Source: an uncultured Desulfomicrobiaceae bacterium (lineage in GTDB: Bacteria > Desulfobacterota > Desulfovibrionia > Desulfovibrionales > Desulfomicrobiaceae). From it: a stretch of DNA of 44,609 bases. The notes beneath the pieces are model-generated. The model saw nothing but the letters and a program-made list of their open reading frames with translations, had not been told where the DNA came from and ran no database searches. Below, piece by piece: positions 35,979-44,479 of this stretch (positions within the stretch are counted from its first letter, which is position 1; the number at the start of each line of letters is the position of its first letter). A program made the position numbers and the translations under genes. The stretch lies in assembly GCA_937989665.1 (NCBI GenBank), contig CALKRN010000012.1:1-44609 (forward strand), read 5' to 3'.

Positions 35979-36415
35979 CCGTATGGCTCTCCCATCGCGT
36001 CTCCTACGGCGAGACCGACGCCATGGGCGTGATGTACTACGCCGAATACCTCCATCTCTTCGAGCGCGGCCGCAGCGAGTGGATCCGCGCCCACGGCGAG
36101 AGCTACCGCGCCATCGAGGCCCGCGGCATCTATCTGCCGGTGCGCGAGGCCCATTGTCGCTACCGCGCCCCGGCGCGCTACGATGACCTCCTGTGGCTCG
36201 AGATCGACCTCATCTCCCTGGGCCGAGCGAGCCTGACCTTCTCCTACCGCCTCATGGAGGCCACGAAGACCCAGCTTCTCGCCGAGGGCAGCACCCAGCA
36301 CGCGGTGGTGGATGGAACCGGAAGGCCTGTACGGCTCCCCCCATGGCTGCGGGACATGCTCACCGCGGGGCACACGCAAGCCTCTCCCGCAGGACCGCCG
36401 GCAGGAACTTTTTGA
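35975..36415 (+). CDS. ybgC: YbgC/4-hydroxybenzoyl-CoA-thioesterase-like acyl-CoA thioesterase
   Basis: A 146-residue hotdog-fold protein. The active region reads VSYGETDAMGVMYYAEYLHLFERGRSEWIR, with the catalytic Asp in ETDAMG. Members hydrolyse acyl-CoA thioesters and in many bacteria lie near tol-pal; that is not the case here. ATG 35975 has GGGGAGG upstream. A C-terminal Pro/Ala tail extends beyond the core fold. The gene closes the hom operon. Confidence 0.92.
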   Translation: MTVWLSHRVSYGETDAMGVMYYAEYLHLFERGRSEWIRAHGESYRAIEARGIYLPVREAHCRYRAPARYDDLLWLEIDLISLGRASLTFSYRLMEATKTQLLAEGSTQHAVVDGTGRPVRLPPWLRDMLTAGHTQASPAGPPAGTF

Positions 36416-36738
36416 GCCCGGCCAGAATCCAACATCACTTACCGTAAGACGAGCACTAACACCACATCCCCTCACACCACGCTTTTCTCCGGCCACTGTT
36501 TCCCGAGCACCTTGGCCAGCTGAGAAGTCCCCGAATGGGTCGTCCATCGCTGCGCTATGCCTGCGGACTCAAACACAAAAGAGGCATAAAACCAGCGGTC
36601 GCGGACGCTCCGAGCACGCGTTGCTCCTTTTCCCAACGCATGGGAAAAACTGCGGGATGTCCAGGGTTGTGTAAGGCAATGGTAGGGGCATCCTCCCCCG
36701 CAGGCCCCCTGGACAAAGGCGCTCTGAAGGGACTGGCG
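36416..36738. other. Convergent gap with two inverted repeats
   Basis: This 323-bp gap separates ybgC from the convergent yhhQ. At 36628-36648 TTTTCCCA and TGGGAAAA form a perfect 8-bp stem with a 5-base loop, and GTCCAGGG (36659-36666) pairs with CCCTGGAC (36707-36714) over a 40-base loop. Neither has a clean T-run after it, so I do not call a terminator, though they may stop transcription in either direction. No gene is supported. Confidence 0.5.
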
Positions 36739-37437
36739 TTATCCTGCCAGCACGCCCCATTGGCGACGCCCGACATGGCGGGCCAGATAGAGAAACGGGG
36801 TATCAAGCACGGCCACCAGCGCCTTGATGGCATAGGTGGAAAGCACGATCTCCCAAAATACGGCCATGGGATAGACCCCGAGAAAGGCAATGGTACAGAA
36901 CACGATGGAATCGAGAAACTGGCTCACCAAGGTAGAACCATTATTCCGCAACCAGAGAAAGCGATCGCCGGTCTTCGTGCGGATAGCATGAAAGGCCCAA
37001 ACATCATACATTTGCGAGATCCAATAAGCAGCGACCGATCCAAAGGCTACACGCGGCAAAAAACCAAACAGCGCCTCAAGATGAGGCTGCGCAAAATCGC
37101 TGCTATCAGGCACAAAAAGCAAGGCAACTTGAAGATAAAAAGTGCTCAAAATCAAAGCAATAAATCCAAGAAGAACGCCACGTTTGGCATCTTCTTTTCC
37201 ATACATCTCGCTGAGAATATCGGTAGCGAGAAAAATAGATGCATAGAGGACATTTCCTAAAGTTGTTGTCAATCCAAAGAGCTGTACTGTCTTGAGAACC
37301 TCGATATTACACACAATGATACTGATGACGATACTAATATAAATACCGATTTTTCCTAAAAAACGATAAAGTACCAATAGCAAGGAAAGATCGACCAAGG
37401 CCACTAGGAGCCAAAGGACTTCATTACTCACAGGCAC
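36739..37437 (-). CDS. yhhQ: YhhQ-family queuosine precursor transporter
   Basis: A 232-residue membrane protein with six hydrophobic segments and the VUT family core LFGLTTTLGNVLYASIFLATDILSEMYGKEDAKRGV. YhhQ imports queuosine precursors (preQ0/preQ1) for tRNA modification. The start is GTG 37437, with GGAGG seven bases upstream. The 5' half (37050-37437) is clearly more AT-rich than the flanking genes, a possible sign of separate origin. No preQ1 riboswitch was recognised upstream; the gene follows DUF445 by 39 bp. Confidence 0.93.
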   Translation of the reverse strand: MPVSNEVLWLLVALVDLSLLLVLYRFLGKIGIYISIVISIIVCNIEVLKTVQLFGLTTTLGNVLYASIFLATDILSEMYGKEDAKRGVLLGFIALILSTFYLQVALLFVPDSSDFAQPHLEALFGFLPRVAFGSVAAYWISQMYDVWAFHAIRTKTGDRFLWLRNNGSTLVSQFLDSIVFCTIAFLGVYPMAVFWEIVLSTYAIKALVAVLDTPFLYLARHVGRRQWGVLAG

Positions 37438-37476
37438 AGTATGTCCTCCTTTTCGTTGTTTTGTGGACTACGGTCT

Positions 37477-38079
37477 TCACCCCACGGCGATCCACAGCAG
37501 GCCCTGAAGCAAACCCACAGCCCCGCCCACCACGGCACCGACCCCTTCCACAAAACGGAATTCCTGGCGCAGCGTCTGTACGAGCATTGCTTCCAATCGC
37601 TCCGGCGGCAGGGCCCCCACCTGCTCTTCCACCCTGCGAGCGACGTCTATCTCCCCGGCTGCCGCCACGGCCATCTGCTCCATGAACCCGGGCAGGCGAG
37701 AGGCCAACTCTCTGTCCACGGCCTCACGGACCTTTCCAACAAGCCGGTGCCCCAGACCAGTCAAGGCCCCGGGGGCACGCTCCACTGCCTCCTCCAGACG
37801 TTCCGACACGGAGCAAAGGACCTCGCGGCGCACCGCCTCCACAACAGCGGGCGCGGCCACCGCTGCCCCAAGCTGCGCCGGAGGTAAAAGGTCCCGGGCC
37901 GTGAGGTCTCCCAACCGCCGGGCAACCTCCCGCTGCCGTCTGGGAAACACCCCCTGCACGCACCACGGCCCCACCCGCCATGGTCGGTAGGGCCGAAAGA
38001 GCATACGCACTGCCAGGGCATTGGTCCCCCAGCCCACAACGGCGCAGCCCACCACCGAAAGCAGCAGCACATCAAGCAT
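37477..38079 (-). CDS. DUF445-family membrane protein
   Basis: A 200-residue protein beginning MLDVLLLSVVGCAVVGWGTNALAVRMLFRPYRP, the conserved DUF445 N-terminus, followed by a long amphipathic helical region rich in Arg/Glu (ARRLGDLTARDLLP...) and a C-terminal hydrophobic segment (VVGGAVGLLQGLLWIAVG). The function is unknown. A start 24 bases upstream (38103) is possible; 38079 was chosen because the family begins there. It overlaps the 142-residue gene by eight bases, so the two are probably coupled. Confidence 0.87.
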   Translation of the reverse strand: MLDVLLLSVVGCAVVGWGTNALAVRMLFRPYRPWRVGPWCVQGVFPRRQREVARRLGDLTARDLLPPAQLGAAVAAPAVVEAVRREVLCSVSERLEEAVERAPGALTGLGHRLVGKVREAVDRELASRLPGFMEQMAVAAAGEIDVARRVEEQVGALPPERLEAMLVQTLRQEFRFVEGVGAVVGGAVGLLQGLLWIAVG

Positions 38080-38500
38080 CGGCACCCATTGCCGCAGCGG
38101 CATACCCTTGAAGGAGACCCTGAAGTTGCGTCGTATACGCCCGCACCCCTGACAGCACCAATGCTGCCTCCACCGCCTGCGGATGGGCTATTTCTGTCAG
38201 CGGCGTATCGGTAGCCCAAAGGAGATGGACCCCAATGATCTCTCGGCTGCCATCATCCCCCTTGCGCTCGAGGTACACGAGGGCATTGGTGCGGCGCACC
38301 CAACGCCGCACTTCGGACGGCAAGGCCGAAATCTTCAGGAGCTCGCGCCGGGGGAGAACGAGATAGGTGATGGCCAAGGTCGGGCTCTCAAAGACGTGGT
38401 TCCGGAATCCCCCCGCCAAGTTCACGCCTTTGGCCTTGGCCGAGGCGATCATGCGGAAGAGTTCTGCAGCAAGACTTGCAGCATACATGGTGGCATCCAT
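38072..38500 (-). CDS. Protein of unknown function
   Basis: A 142-residue soluble protein without signal peptide or membrane segment: MYAASLAAELFRMIASAKAKGVNLAGGF leads into a region containing VLPRRELLKISALPSEVRRW and RRTNALVYLERKGDDGSREIIGVHLLW. I recognise no domain. It lies between DUF523-DUF1722 and DUF445, with GGGGGAG four bases before its ATG. Conservation in related sulfate reducers is likely by context but not shown. Confidence 0.7.
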   Translation of the reverse strand: MDATMYAASLAAELFRMIASAKAKGVNLAGGFRNHVFESPTLAITYLVLPRRELLKISALPSEVRRWVRRTNALVYLERKGDDGSREIIGVHLLWATDTPLTEIAHPQAVEAALVLSGVRAYTTQLQGLLQGYAAAAMGADA

Positions 38501-38508
38501 AGCTCCCC

Positions 38509-39465
38509 CTAGGCGTGATTGCGCAGCTTCAACTCAATGGGATGGGGATTGAGGTAGGTCTGCTGAAGGAGATAAGAGACCCCGTATTTGCGCGCATAGT
38601 GGGAGAGTAAGGTCACGGGCACGACGAGGGGCACGATACCCTGCGCATACTGGTGGATAATTTCCAGCAGTTCTTGCTTTTCATCACTCGTCAGGTCGAG
38701 TTTAAAATACCCCATGAGGTGATGGAGCACATTGCGATGTTTGGGCACCGTGGCTTTGAGACGCATGGCCGTGAGCAGCACGTCCCGATACTGGCGTAGG
38801 ACCTCGGGAAAGGGGAATTCCTTAGCATGGGCCACGAGCCGGCCGAGGGCGCGGTAGTGCTCTGGGCTATGGGAGAGAATCTGGAGTTTGTGCCGGGTAT
38901 GGAACTCCACCAATGCCCCGATGCTCGGGGCTTGTTCCACGCCATCACGAAAGCGCTTAAGACAGAAGATGCGGTCAATGAAGTTTTCCCGAAGCAAAGG
39001 GTCATGGAGTCGCCCTTCTTCCTCTACTGGCAGCAGCGGAAAGCGGGCCATGAAGAGGCCTGCAAAGAGCCCAGGGCCGTGGGCCACCGCATGGCCCTGC
39101 TCATTGTAGATCGTAACCCGTTCCATCCCGCTGGACGGTGATTTGGATTTGAAGATGAACCCACACAACCGCTCCTGCGCGAGGCCATCAAGACAAGGCC
39201 CTGCCCAAGCGAGCATGCGATCCGTATGGTCAATGCCGGTCTTTTGGGTAAGCAGACGCACTCCCTGGGGGGTGCGGACAAGCCGCATGGCCTCTCGAGG
39301 GATGGGCAGCCCGCATTCCACCTCCGGGCATACCGGGAGGTAGTCCACATACTGGCCCAGGGTTTGAGTGAGATAAGGGTCATGTTTGTGGCCGCCGTCA
39401 TAGCGAACGCGCTCGCCCAAAAGGCAGCGGCTGATACCGAGTCGGATTTTACTGACGCTTTCCAT
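38509..39465 (-). CDS. DUF523-DUF1722 fusion protein
   Basis: A 318-residue protein. Residues ~8-150 are DUF523 (LGISRCLLGERVRYDGGHKHD, VCPEVECGLPIPREAMRL) with conserved Cys residues; DUF523 proteins such as TudS carry a [4Fe-4S] cluster and remove sulfur from thiouracil. Residues ~190-305 are DUF1722 (FHTRHKLQILSHSPEHYRALGRLVA, PKHRNVLHHLMGYFKLDLTSDEK), as in E. coli YbgA. The fused form is typical for many bacteria. Desulfidase activity is a family-based inference. It sits in an operon with a flavin-type oxidase and an SDR protein. Confidence 0.92.
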   Translation of the reverse strand: MESVSKIRLGISRCLLGERVRYDGGHKHDPYLTQTLGQYVDYLPVCPEVECGLPIPREAMRLVRTPQGVRLLTQKTGIDHTDRMLAWAGPCLDGLAQERLCGFIFKSKSPSSGMERVTIYNEQGHAVAHGPGLFAGLFMARFPLLPVEEEGRLHDPLLRENFIDRIFCLKRFRDGVEQAPSIGALVEFHTRHKLQILSHSPEHYRALGRLVAHAKEFPFPEVLRQYRDVLLTAMRLKATVPKHRNVLHHLMGYFKLDLTSDEKQELLEIIHQYAQGIVPLVVPVTLLSHYARKYGVSYLLQQTYLNPHPIELKLRNHA

Positions 39466-39497
39466 TCCGTGTCCTTATTGCTGAGGAATGGGGCCTC

Positions 39498-40007
39498 CTA
39501 GCCGAGGGAGGGGGGAAGCGCAAATCCTTCGTGGAGACCTGCAGCGCTACCTTCGATCACCACGACGTCGTGAAAGCGCTCGGTGAGCACCACACGCTGC
39601 ACGGGGAGCTGAAGCATGACCGTGGTTGGGTGATAGAAAAAGTCCTCGAGGACAGGATGGCGCTCTGCCAACGCCCGCCGGACCACCTCCGCTTCAGGGC
39701 CGAGGACCTCCTCAAGCCTCCCGTGGAGCTCGAGGGTCGCTGCCGTTTGAGGGTCAGATGCCTCGTTGCGAGCCGTGGAAAAGAACACACACCCCTGGGG
39801 ATTTTGGCGCACCAAAGAGAGCTTGTTCCCGGGTGCTGTGGCCATCCAGAGGCGCCAATCCGCAGGGCTCAGAGCCACCGCCATTTGGAAACAACGCGGC
39901 CCTTCCGGAGAACACAAGGCAAGGACCGCCGAGCGCTCCGCTGCCACCAGGGTGCGGATCCGTTCTACGACTTCGGCAGGCGGCGGGTTCAGTAGCTGAG
40001 CGTGCAT
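39498..40007 (-). CDS. Pyridoxamine 5'-phosphate oxidase-like flavin-binding protein
   Basis: A 169-residue protein with the split beta-barrel pattern of the FMN-binding/pyridoxamine-oxidase-like family: VLALCSPEGPRCFQMAVALSPADWRLWMATAPGNKLSLVRQNPQGCVFF and a late HPTTVMLQLPVQRVVLT. The substrate is unknown; F420- or FMN-dependent roles both occur in this group. The start at ATG 40007 has GGAGG four bases upstream and overlaps the SDR gene by 19 bp. Longer frames upstream run through that gene and are rejected. Confidence 0.82.
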   Translation of the reverse strand: MHAQLLNPPPAEVVERIRTLVAAERSAVLALCSPEGPRCFQMAVALSPADWRLWMATAPGNKLSLVRQNPQGCVFFSTARNEASDPQTAATLELHGRLEEVLGPEAEVVRRALAERHPVLEDFFYHPTTVMLQLPVQRVVLTERFHDVVVIEGSAAGLHEGFALPPSLG

Positions 40008-41509
40008 GCGTCCTCCGAGGATGGGGGGAGGCGATAGGGGTTCTGGGTGCGTCGCGCCCCGGCAGCCCAAGCAAGCCGCTTGAGAAACCCCCGGAAAAGC
40101 CAGCGGTGCGCTGGCACCAAGGCTTGCCAATAGACCATACCCCACAGTCCCTTGGGACGGTAGCGGGCGCGAAGCTCCACACGACTGCCCCCACCATGGG
40201 GAGAGAGGCGCAGGTCGAACACCGCCTCCCCGGGCAGACGCATTTCCGCCAAGAGCACGAGGCGCTCGCCAGGGACGACGTCCAGGACGCGCCAAAAATC
40301 GAGGGCATCTCCGATGCGAATGTCCGTGGGATGGCGCCGGCCCCGGCGCAGCCCGACCCCCCCAAGGAGTCGATCCACCCCGCCGCGCACCGCCCAAAGG
40401 CGGTTGGCAAAGAGCCAGCCGGTCTCCCCACCGAGGCGGGTAATGACCTCCCACACCCGCTGGGGGGGGACGTCCACTTCCACGGCATAGGCCTCCTGAA
40501 AGACGGTACCGCCGGCGTAGTGGGGGTCAGCACAGGAGGCCCATTCGGGTGCCGGCAAAGGGCCGGCATCGGACCAACAGCTGGTGACCTGATGCGCTCG
40601 AGTGCGCTCAATGGCACGGGCCATGGCTTCTCGCGGGGAAAGGAGCCGCACTGGCACAAGGCGCTGGATGGCATTCTCCCGACACACCGCGGGATTGCGC
40701 AGGCCTTCAGCCAACGGACGAGCGAGGGACGCCGGTATGGGCGTCACGAGATGGATCCACAAGGAGGATAAGCGCAGGGTCAAAACAGGTACCCCGACAA
40801 TATAGCGCCGCGGCAAGCCGGCCACCTCGGCGTAAAGGTGGAGCATCTGGCGGTAGGAGAGGACCTCCGGACCGCCGATGTCGAACATGCACCCCGCGCT
40901 CTCAGGCACCCGCAGGACCCCCACAAGATAGTCGAGCACATTGGAGACCGCGATGGGCTGGCAGGGGGTGTCCACCCAGCGAGGCACCACCATGACCGGG
41001 AGGCGTTCGGTGAGATAGCGGATCATCTCAAAGGAGGCACTGCCTGCCCCCAGGATGACGGCCGCCCGCAACCAGGTCAGGGGCACTGGCCCAGCGCCGA
41101 GGACTTGACCGACCTCAAAGCGAGATCGGAGGTGCTCGCTGAGGTTGGTTTCCGGGTCCCCTAACCCGCCAAGATAGATGATTCGCTCCACACCTGCCGC
41201 TGCCGCGGCCTGACGGGCCGTCTCAGCGGCCTGACGATCGCGCTGGGCAAAATCGCCCTTTCCCGGGGCCATGGAGTGGACAAGATAATACAGGACGTGG
41301 CAGCCTTCGAGGGCGCGGCAGAGGGAGGCGAGATCAAGGGCGTCGGCCGTGGCGATCTGCGTTTGGGGATGGTGGGCCCAGGGGCGACACTGCAACTTCC
41401 CTGCCGAGCGACCAATGGCTCGCACGGTGTAGCCCTCAGCAAGCAGGGCCGGTACGAGACGGCCGCCAATATAGCCCGTGGCGCCAAGGACAGCGACAGT
41501 TTGGGGCAT
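39989..41509 (-). CDS. SDR-family NAD(P)-binding protein with C-terminal DUF2867 domain
   Basis: A 506-residue protein. Residues 1-~290 are a Rossmann SDR/NmrA-like domain with GATGYIGGR at 9-17 and a degenerate catalytic region; residues ~330-490 form a DUF2867 domain (START-like, VPPQRVWEVITRLGGETGWLF). The fusion is a known architecture with unknown substrate, probably a membrane- or lipid-linked reductase/epimerase. AGGAGG lies five bases before the ATG. It begins the six-gene minus-strand operon that ends with yhhQ. Confidence 0.9.
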   Translation of the reverse strand: MPQTVAVLGATGYIGGRLVPALLAEGYTVRAIGRSAGKLQCRPWAHHPQTQIATADALDLASLCRALEGCHVLYYLVHSMAPGKGDFAQRDRQAAETARQAAAAAGVERIIYLGGLGDPETNLSEHLRSRFEVGQVLGAGPVPLTWLRAAVILGAGSASFEMIRYLTERLPVMVVPRWVDTPCQPIAVSNVLDYLVGVLRVPESAGCMFDIGGPEVLSYRQMLHLYAEVAGLPRRYIVGVPVLTLRLSSLWIHLVTPIPASLARPLAEGLRNPAVCRENAIQRLVPVRLLSPREAMARAIERTRAHQVTSCWSDAGPLPAPEWASCADPHYAGGTVFQEAYAVEVDVPPQRVWEVITRLGGETGWLFANRLWAVRGGVDRLLGGVGLRRGRRHPTDIRIGDALDFWRVLDVVPGERLVLLAEMRLPGEAVFDLRLSPHGGGSRVELRARYRPKGLWGMVYWQALVPAHRWLFRGFLKRLAWAAGARRTQNPYRLPPSSEDACTLSY

Positions 41510-41722
41510 ACAAGCCTCCTATACGGTGGTTGCAACGGACAACTCGTATTCCGGATCCGATTTCAAATGCAAGGCATATTGATACGTCGCAGCAGCCCCA
41601 ACGGAAATGCCTCCGTTTCTCGATTGTTCCCGTTGTCTCGAAGCAGCACAAACATCTCGAACCCCATGGCAGCCCCCTCTCTTCGGCGGTCCATACGCCA
41701 ACCATAAACGGAAGGTCCCCCT
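41510..41722. other. Divergent gap between the SDR gene and thpR
   Basis: This 213-bp region must hold both promoters. I did not find a strong -35/-10 pair. A perfect 6-bp stem AACGGA-aatgcc-TCCGTT lies near its middle, and CGGAAATG followed by CCTCCGTTTCTC resembles the repeat near 23067. A short minus-strand frame ends next to the SDR start, but evidence for it is weak. Confidence 0.4.
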
Positions 41723-42292
41723 ATGCGCCTTTTTATCGGTATCCCCATTCCCCACGACCTGGCCAAAGGCCTCGCTGGGACCTGCCAGCGCGTGGCCCCA
41801 CGTCTGCGCTCGCGAATCACCTGGGTATCGCCGCCCCTCCTTCACATCACCCTGCAATTCTTAGGAGAAGTGGCTGAGTCCCAACTGCCCGCCATCACCG
41901 CAGCACTCCGCAGCATCACGATGGATCCTTTTGTCCTCACTCCCCACGGCGCAGGCTTCTTTCCTGGGCCATCCCGGCCCCGGGTCCTGTGGATAGGTTT
42001 TGCCCAAGGAAGCAACGAGCTTGGCCAATTGGCTCTGGCCGTTCACGATGCCCTCCTTCCCCTGGGATTTGTCCCGGATCGCCCTTTTGCCGCCCATCTG
42101 ACGCTGGCGCGCATCAAATCCGCTACCCCCGGCGACCCTTGGGCCGAGATCGCCCACGTCCTCGCCCAGGTCCCGGCCCCTGCCTTTACCGTGGACCGAA
42201 TGGTGTTGTGGCAAAGTGTCCTCACCCCCCAAGGACCGCGCTACGTGCCTATCGTCGAACACCCCCTATCTGCGGGCAACGCAAAACCCTAA
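41723..42292 (+). CDS. thpR: ThpR, RNA 2',3'-cyclic phosphodiesterase (2'-5' RNA ligase family)
   Basis: A 189-residue 2H-phosphoesterase with both catalytic motifs, HITLQFLGE near residue 41 and HLTLARIKS near 126. It opens 2',3'-cyclic phosphates on RNA and can catalyse 2'-5' ligation. The normal length and start MRLFIGIPIP match the family; GGAAGG lies upstream. It converges with the esterase gene, 21 bp apart. Confidence 0.95.
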   Translation: MRLFIGIPIPHDLAKGLAGTCQRVAPRLRSRITWVSPPLLHITLQFLGEVAESQLPAITAALRSITMDPFVLTPHGAGFFPGPSRPRVLWIGFAQGSNELGQLALAVHDALLPLGFVPDRPFAAHLTLARIKSATPGDPWAEIAHVLAQVPAPAFTVDRMVLWQSVLTPQGPRYVPIVEHPLSAGNAKP

Positions 42293-42313
42293 CCGCGGCA
42301 TGCCACGATTCGG

Positions 42314-43285
42314 TCACCGATGCCCGCCCGTCGACACCCCAGGGCCATGCTTTTTGAAAAACGCCCAGACTTCTTCCATGGCATGGATATCCATGTTTTT
42401 GGGCCCAAGGAGCAAAGGCCGATCCGGAGTCTGCCCACCGGGAAGGTTGTGGCCGCCGCCGATGACTCGGTAGAACATCACTTCGACCGTCCCCCGCGGG
42501 TTCCGGTACACGTCCACTTCCACGGTTGACCGATCCTCGAGCGACCGGTTCTCCAGCTTCTTAGTCTCCACCGGCCCTGCCAAGCCAGCGGCCTTTACCC
42601 AATATTCCACCGTCGCCACAGTCGAGAGGACCTCGCCATATTCCTTCCCCAGGACCCGAACCGAGCCGCCCTGCCAAGGCATCATGGGATCGTCGGTCCC
42701 GTTCATGATGAGGACAGGAAGCGGCCGAACCGGCCGCTGACCCGCGAGGTTCGCAGGGAGGTTGGCGATGATGGCAGCAATCGCCGTCAGTCTGTCTCCC
42801 AGCTCGATCCCCAAGCGGTAGGTCATCATCCCACCGTTCGATAATCCCACAACATAGACACGGCGAGGGTCCGCACTCCCGGATCGCACCAAGGTGTTGC
42901 GAATGGCGGCAATGAATCCAACATCATCGACCCCGGTATTGTTGTCTGCGCGTCGAAAGGTCTTGCCGCGACCATCGTTCCATTGCCCGTCCACGCCATA
43001 AGGATACACGACAAGGAATCCTTCTCGATCCGCGATGGGGTGTATACCGGTGCGTTTCGCCATTTCATGGGCATCGGCGCCACCGCCTCCATGCAGGAGA
43101 AAGATGACCGGTTTGGGGGCCGTTGCCGTCTGTTGGGATGGGAAATAGACGAAATATATGCGCTCCCTGCCCTCCCAAAGCATCGTATACCGTTCCAATG
43201 CGCCCCAAGCATAGCTCCATATACCCAAATCCCAAACGACAGCCACCACAACGAACGCCATGAAGATGTTCAAGAACCGTCTCAT
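42314..43285 (-). CDS. PHB-depolymerase-like/LpqC-type esterase
   Basis: A 323-residue alpha/beta hydrolase with an N-terminal membrane anchor or signal (RRFLNIFMAFVVVAVVWDLG), so secreted or membrane-tethered. The nucleophile elbow is GLSNGG, the oxyanion region VIFLLHGGGGADAHEMAKR, and a likely catalytic Asp lies in MNGTDDPMMPW and His in GGGHNLPG. The product is named for the PHB depolymerase/feruloyl esterase family; the real substrate is unknown. ATG 43285 has GGTGGAG upstream. It follows fdhD by 13 bp. Confidence 0.88.
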   Translation of the reverse strand: MRRFLNIFMAFVVVAVVWDLGIWSYAWGALERYTMLWEGRERIYFVYFPSQQTATAPKPVIFLLHGGGGADAHEMAKRTGIHPIADREGFLVVYPYGVDGQWNDGRGKTFRRADNNTGVDDVGFIAAIRNTLVRSGSADPRRVYVVGLSNGGMMTYRLGIELGDRLTAIAAIIANLPANLAGQRPVRPLPVLIMNGTDDPMMPWQGGSVRVLGKEYGEVLSTVATVEYWVKAAGLAGPVETKKLENRSLEDRSTVEVDVYRNPRGTVEVMFYRVIGGGHNLPGGQTPDRPLLLGPKNMDIHAMEEVWAFFKKHGPGVSTGGHR

Positions 43286-43298
43286 GGACACTCCACCA

Positions 43299-44108
43299 TC
43301 ACCGTGCCGAACACCCATGCGGAGGCAGCCCCAACCGTTCAGGAGCCGCAAAGACCGAAAACCGTCCCTGACGGGCAAAGGCGACGAGCGTTATGCCCAG
43401 GTGCCGGGCCGTCAGCACAGCCTGATGGGTGGTTGCCCCAAGAGAGACCACCATGGGGATACCCGCCCGACGGCATTTATGAACAATCTCAGCAGCGATG
43501 CGGCCGGACGTCACGGCCCATACCTCGCCCAAGTCCAGGCCGTGGCGCAGCGCCCAGCCCACGGCCTTATCAAGGGCATTGTGCCGACCCACGTCATCGC
43601 ACACCACCAGCAACGAGGAACGGTGCACCAAGGCTACGGAATGAACACCCCCCGTGGCCTCATGGAGTTCCGACTGGCGGCGAAAAGCGGATACCACCGC
43701 AAAAATCTCCCCTGCGGAAACCTGGTACGTCAGCGGCAGCGGCGGGACATCGCCTTCAAGAGCCGAGGCGAACACAATCCCCTTGCCACAGCCTGAAGTA
43801 TAGGTCCGTCGGGAGAGAAGATGCGGATCAACAGCGCGGGATGCCGTCACGCTGACCCGCCACATGGCAGGGTCCACCTCCACCGCGCCAATCTCCTCAG
43901 GCTGCAGCAGACCTGAGGTAACGAGAAACCCTCGCGCAAGATCGTCCAAGGCTTCGGGACTGGCCATAAGCGTGGCGATCTCGCTGTCGTTAACCTCCAC
44001 GGTCACCGGCACTTCCGTGGCCACGACATCCGAACGGTGCCAGGCACCCTCTGCCGTGACCCGCACCATCGCAACCGTGACAAGCGGCTCCAATAAAACG
44101 GTACTCAT
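43299..44108 (-). CDS. fdhD: FdhD, formate dehydrogenase accessory sulfurtransferase
   Basis: A 269-residue protein that delivers sulfur to the bis-MGD cofactor of formate dehydrogenase, using IscS as donor. The catalytic loop reads TYTSGCGKG: Cys107 is present, but the second Cys of the E. coli CXXC is Gly110. Other conserved blocks are LARGFLVTSGLL, VCDDVGRHNALDKAVG and SGRIAAEIVHKC. ATG 44108 was chosen over a TTG further upstream, since GGAG precedes it by eight bases. No formate dehydrogenase gene is in view. Confidence 0.95.
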   Translation of the reverse strand: MSTVLLEPLVTVAMVRVTAEGAWHRSDVVATEVPVTVEVNDSEIATLMASPEALDDLARGFLVTSGLLQPEEIGAVEVDPAMWRVSVTASRAVDPHLLSRRTYTSGCGKGIVFASALEGDVPPLPLTYQVSAGEIFAVVSAFRRQSELHEATGGVHSVALVHRSSLLVVCDDVGRHNALDKAVGWALRHGLDLGEVWAVTSGRIAAEIVHKCRRAGIPMVVSLGATTHQAVLTARHLGITLVAFARQGRFSVFAAPERLGLPPHGCSAR

Positions 44109-44479
44109 GCCACAAACTCCAAAAAAGCGAACGAACGGCAAGAGTATTGCCGCAAATCACCTCCCAGAACAAGCAACGACAAGGCAACCCCCTGGAAGCT
44201 CTTTGACCTGAAATACCTACGGACAGTTCCCTTAGCACCATACTCCCGTGCCATTGGGTTCAATGTCGTTGTCCAAACCGCTCTCCTGGAAAGGCCTTGA
44301 AGTCACGACTCGAGCAAAAAGCGAAGGGAGCCAATGGGGCCATGAGGGCATTGCCCTTCCTTGGAGGCCTTTGACGCCCCGGCTCTGACAAGATATCTGA
44401 AGGCAATAGGTTCTCCTTCCCAGCCGGATCGAACAACTGGCCTCCAAATCGAATACTCCGCCACCCTAAAGGACCCGCC
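44109..44479. other. Divergent gap between fdhD and the AAA-ATPase-like gene
   Basis: This 371-bp stretch has no supported gene; the frames that cross it are short and lack family features. It must contain the fdhD promoter and probably that of the plus-strand gene, but I found no convincing -35/-10 pair or sigma-54 site. Confidence 0.5.

Noticed and set aside
37438..37500. A preQ1 riboswitch before yhhQ
   Set aside because: The leader lacks the preQ1-I hairpin and A-rich tail; the 39-bp gap to the upstream gene is too short for the larger classes.
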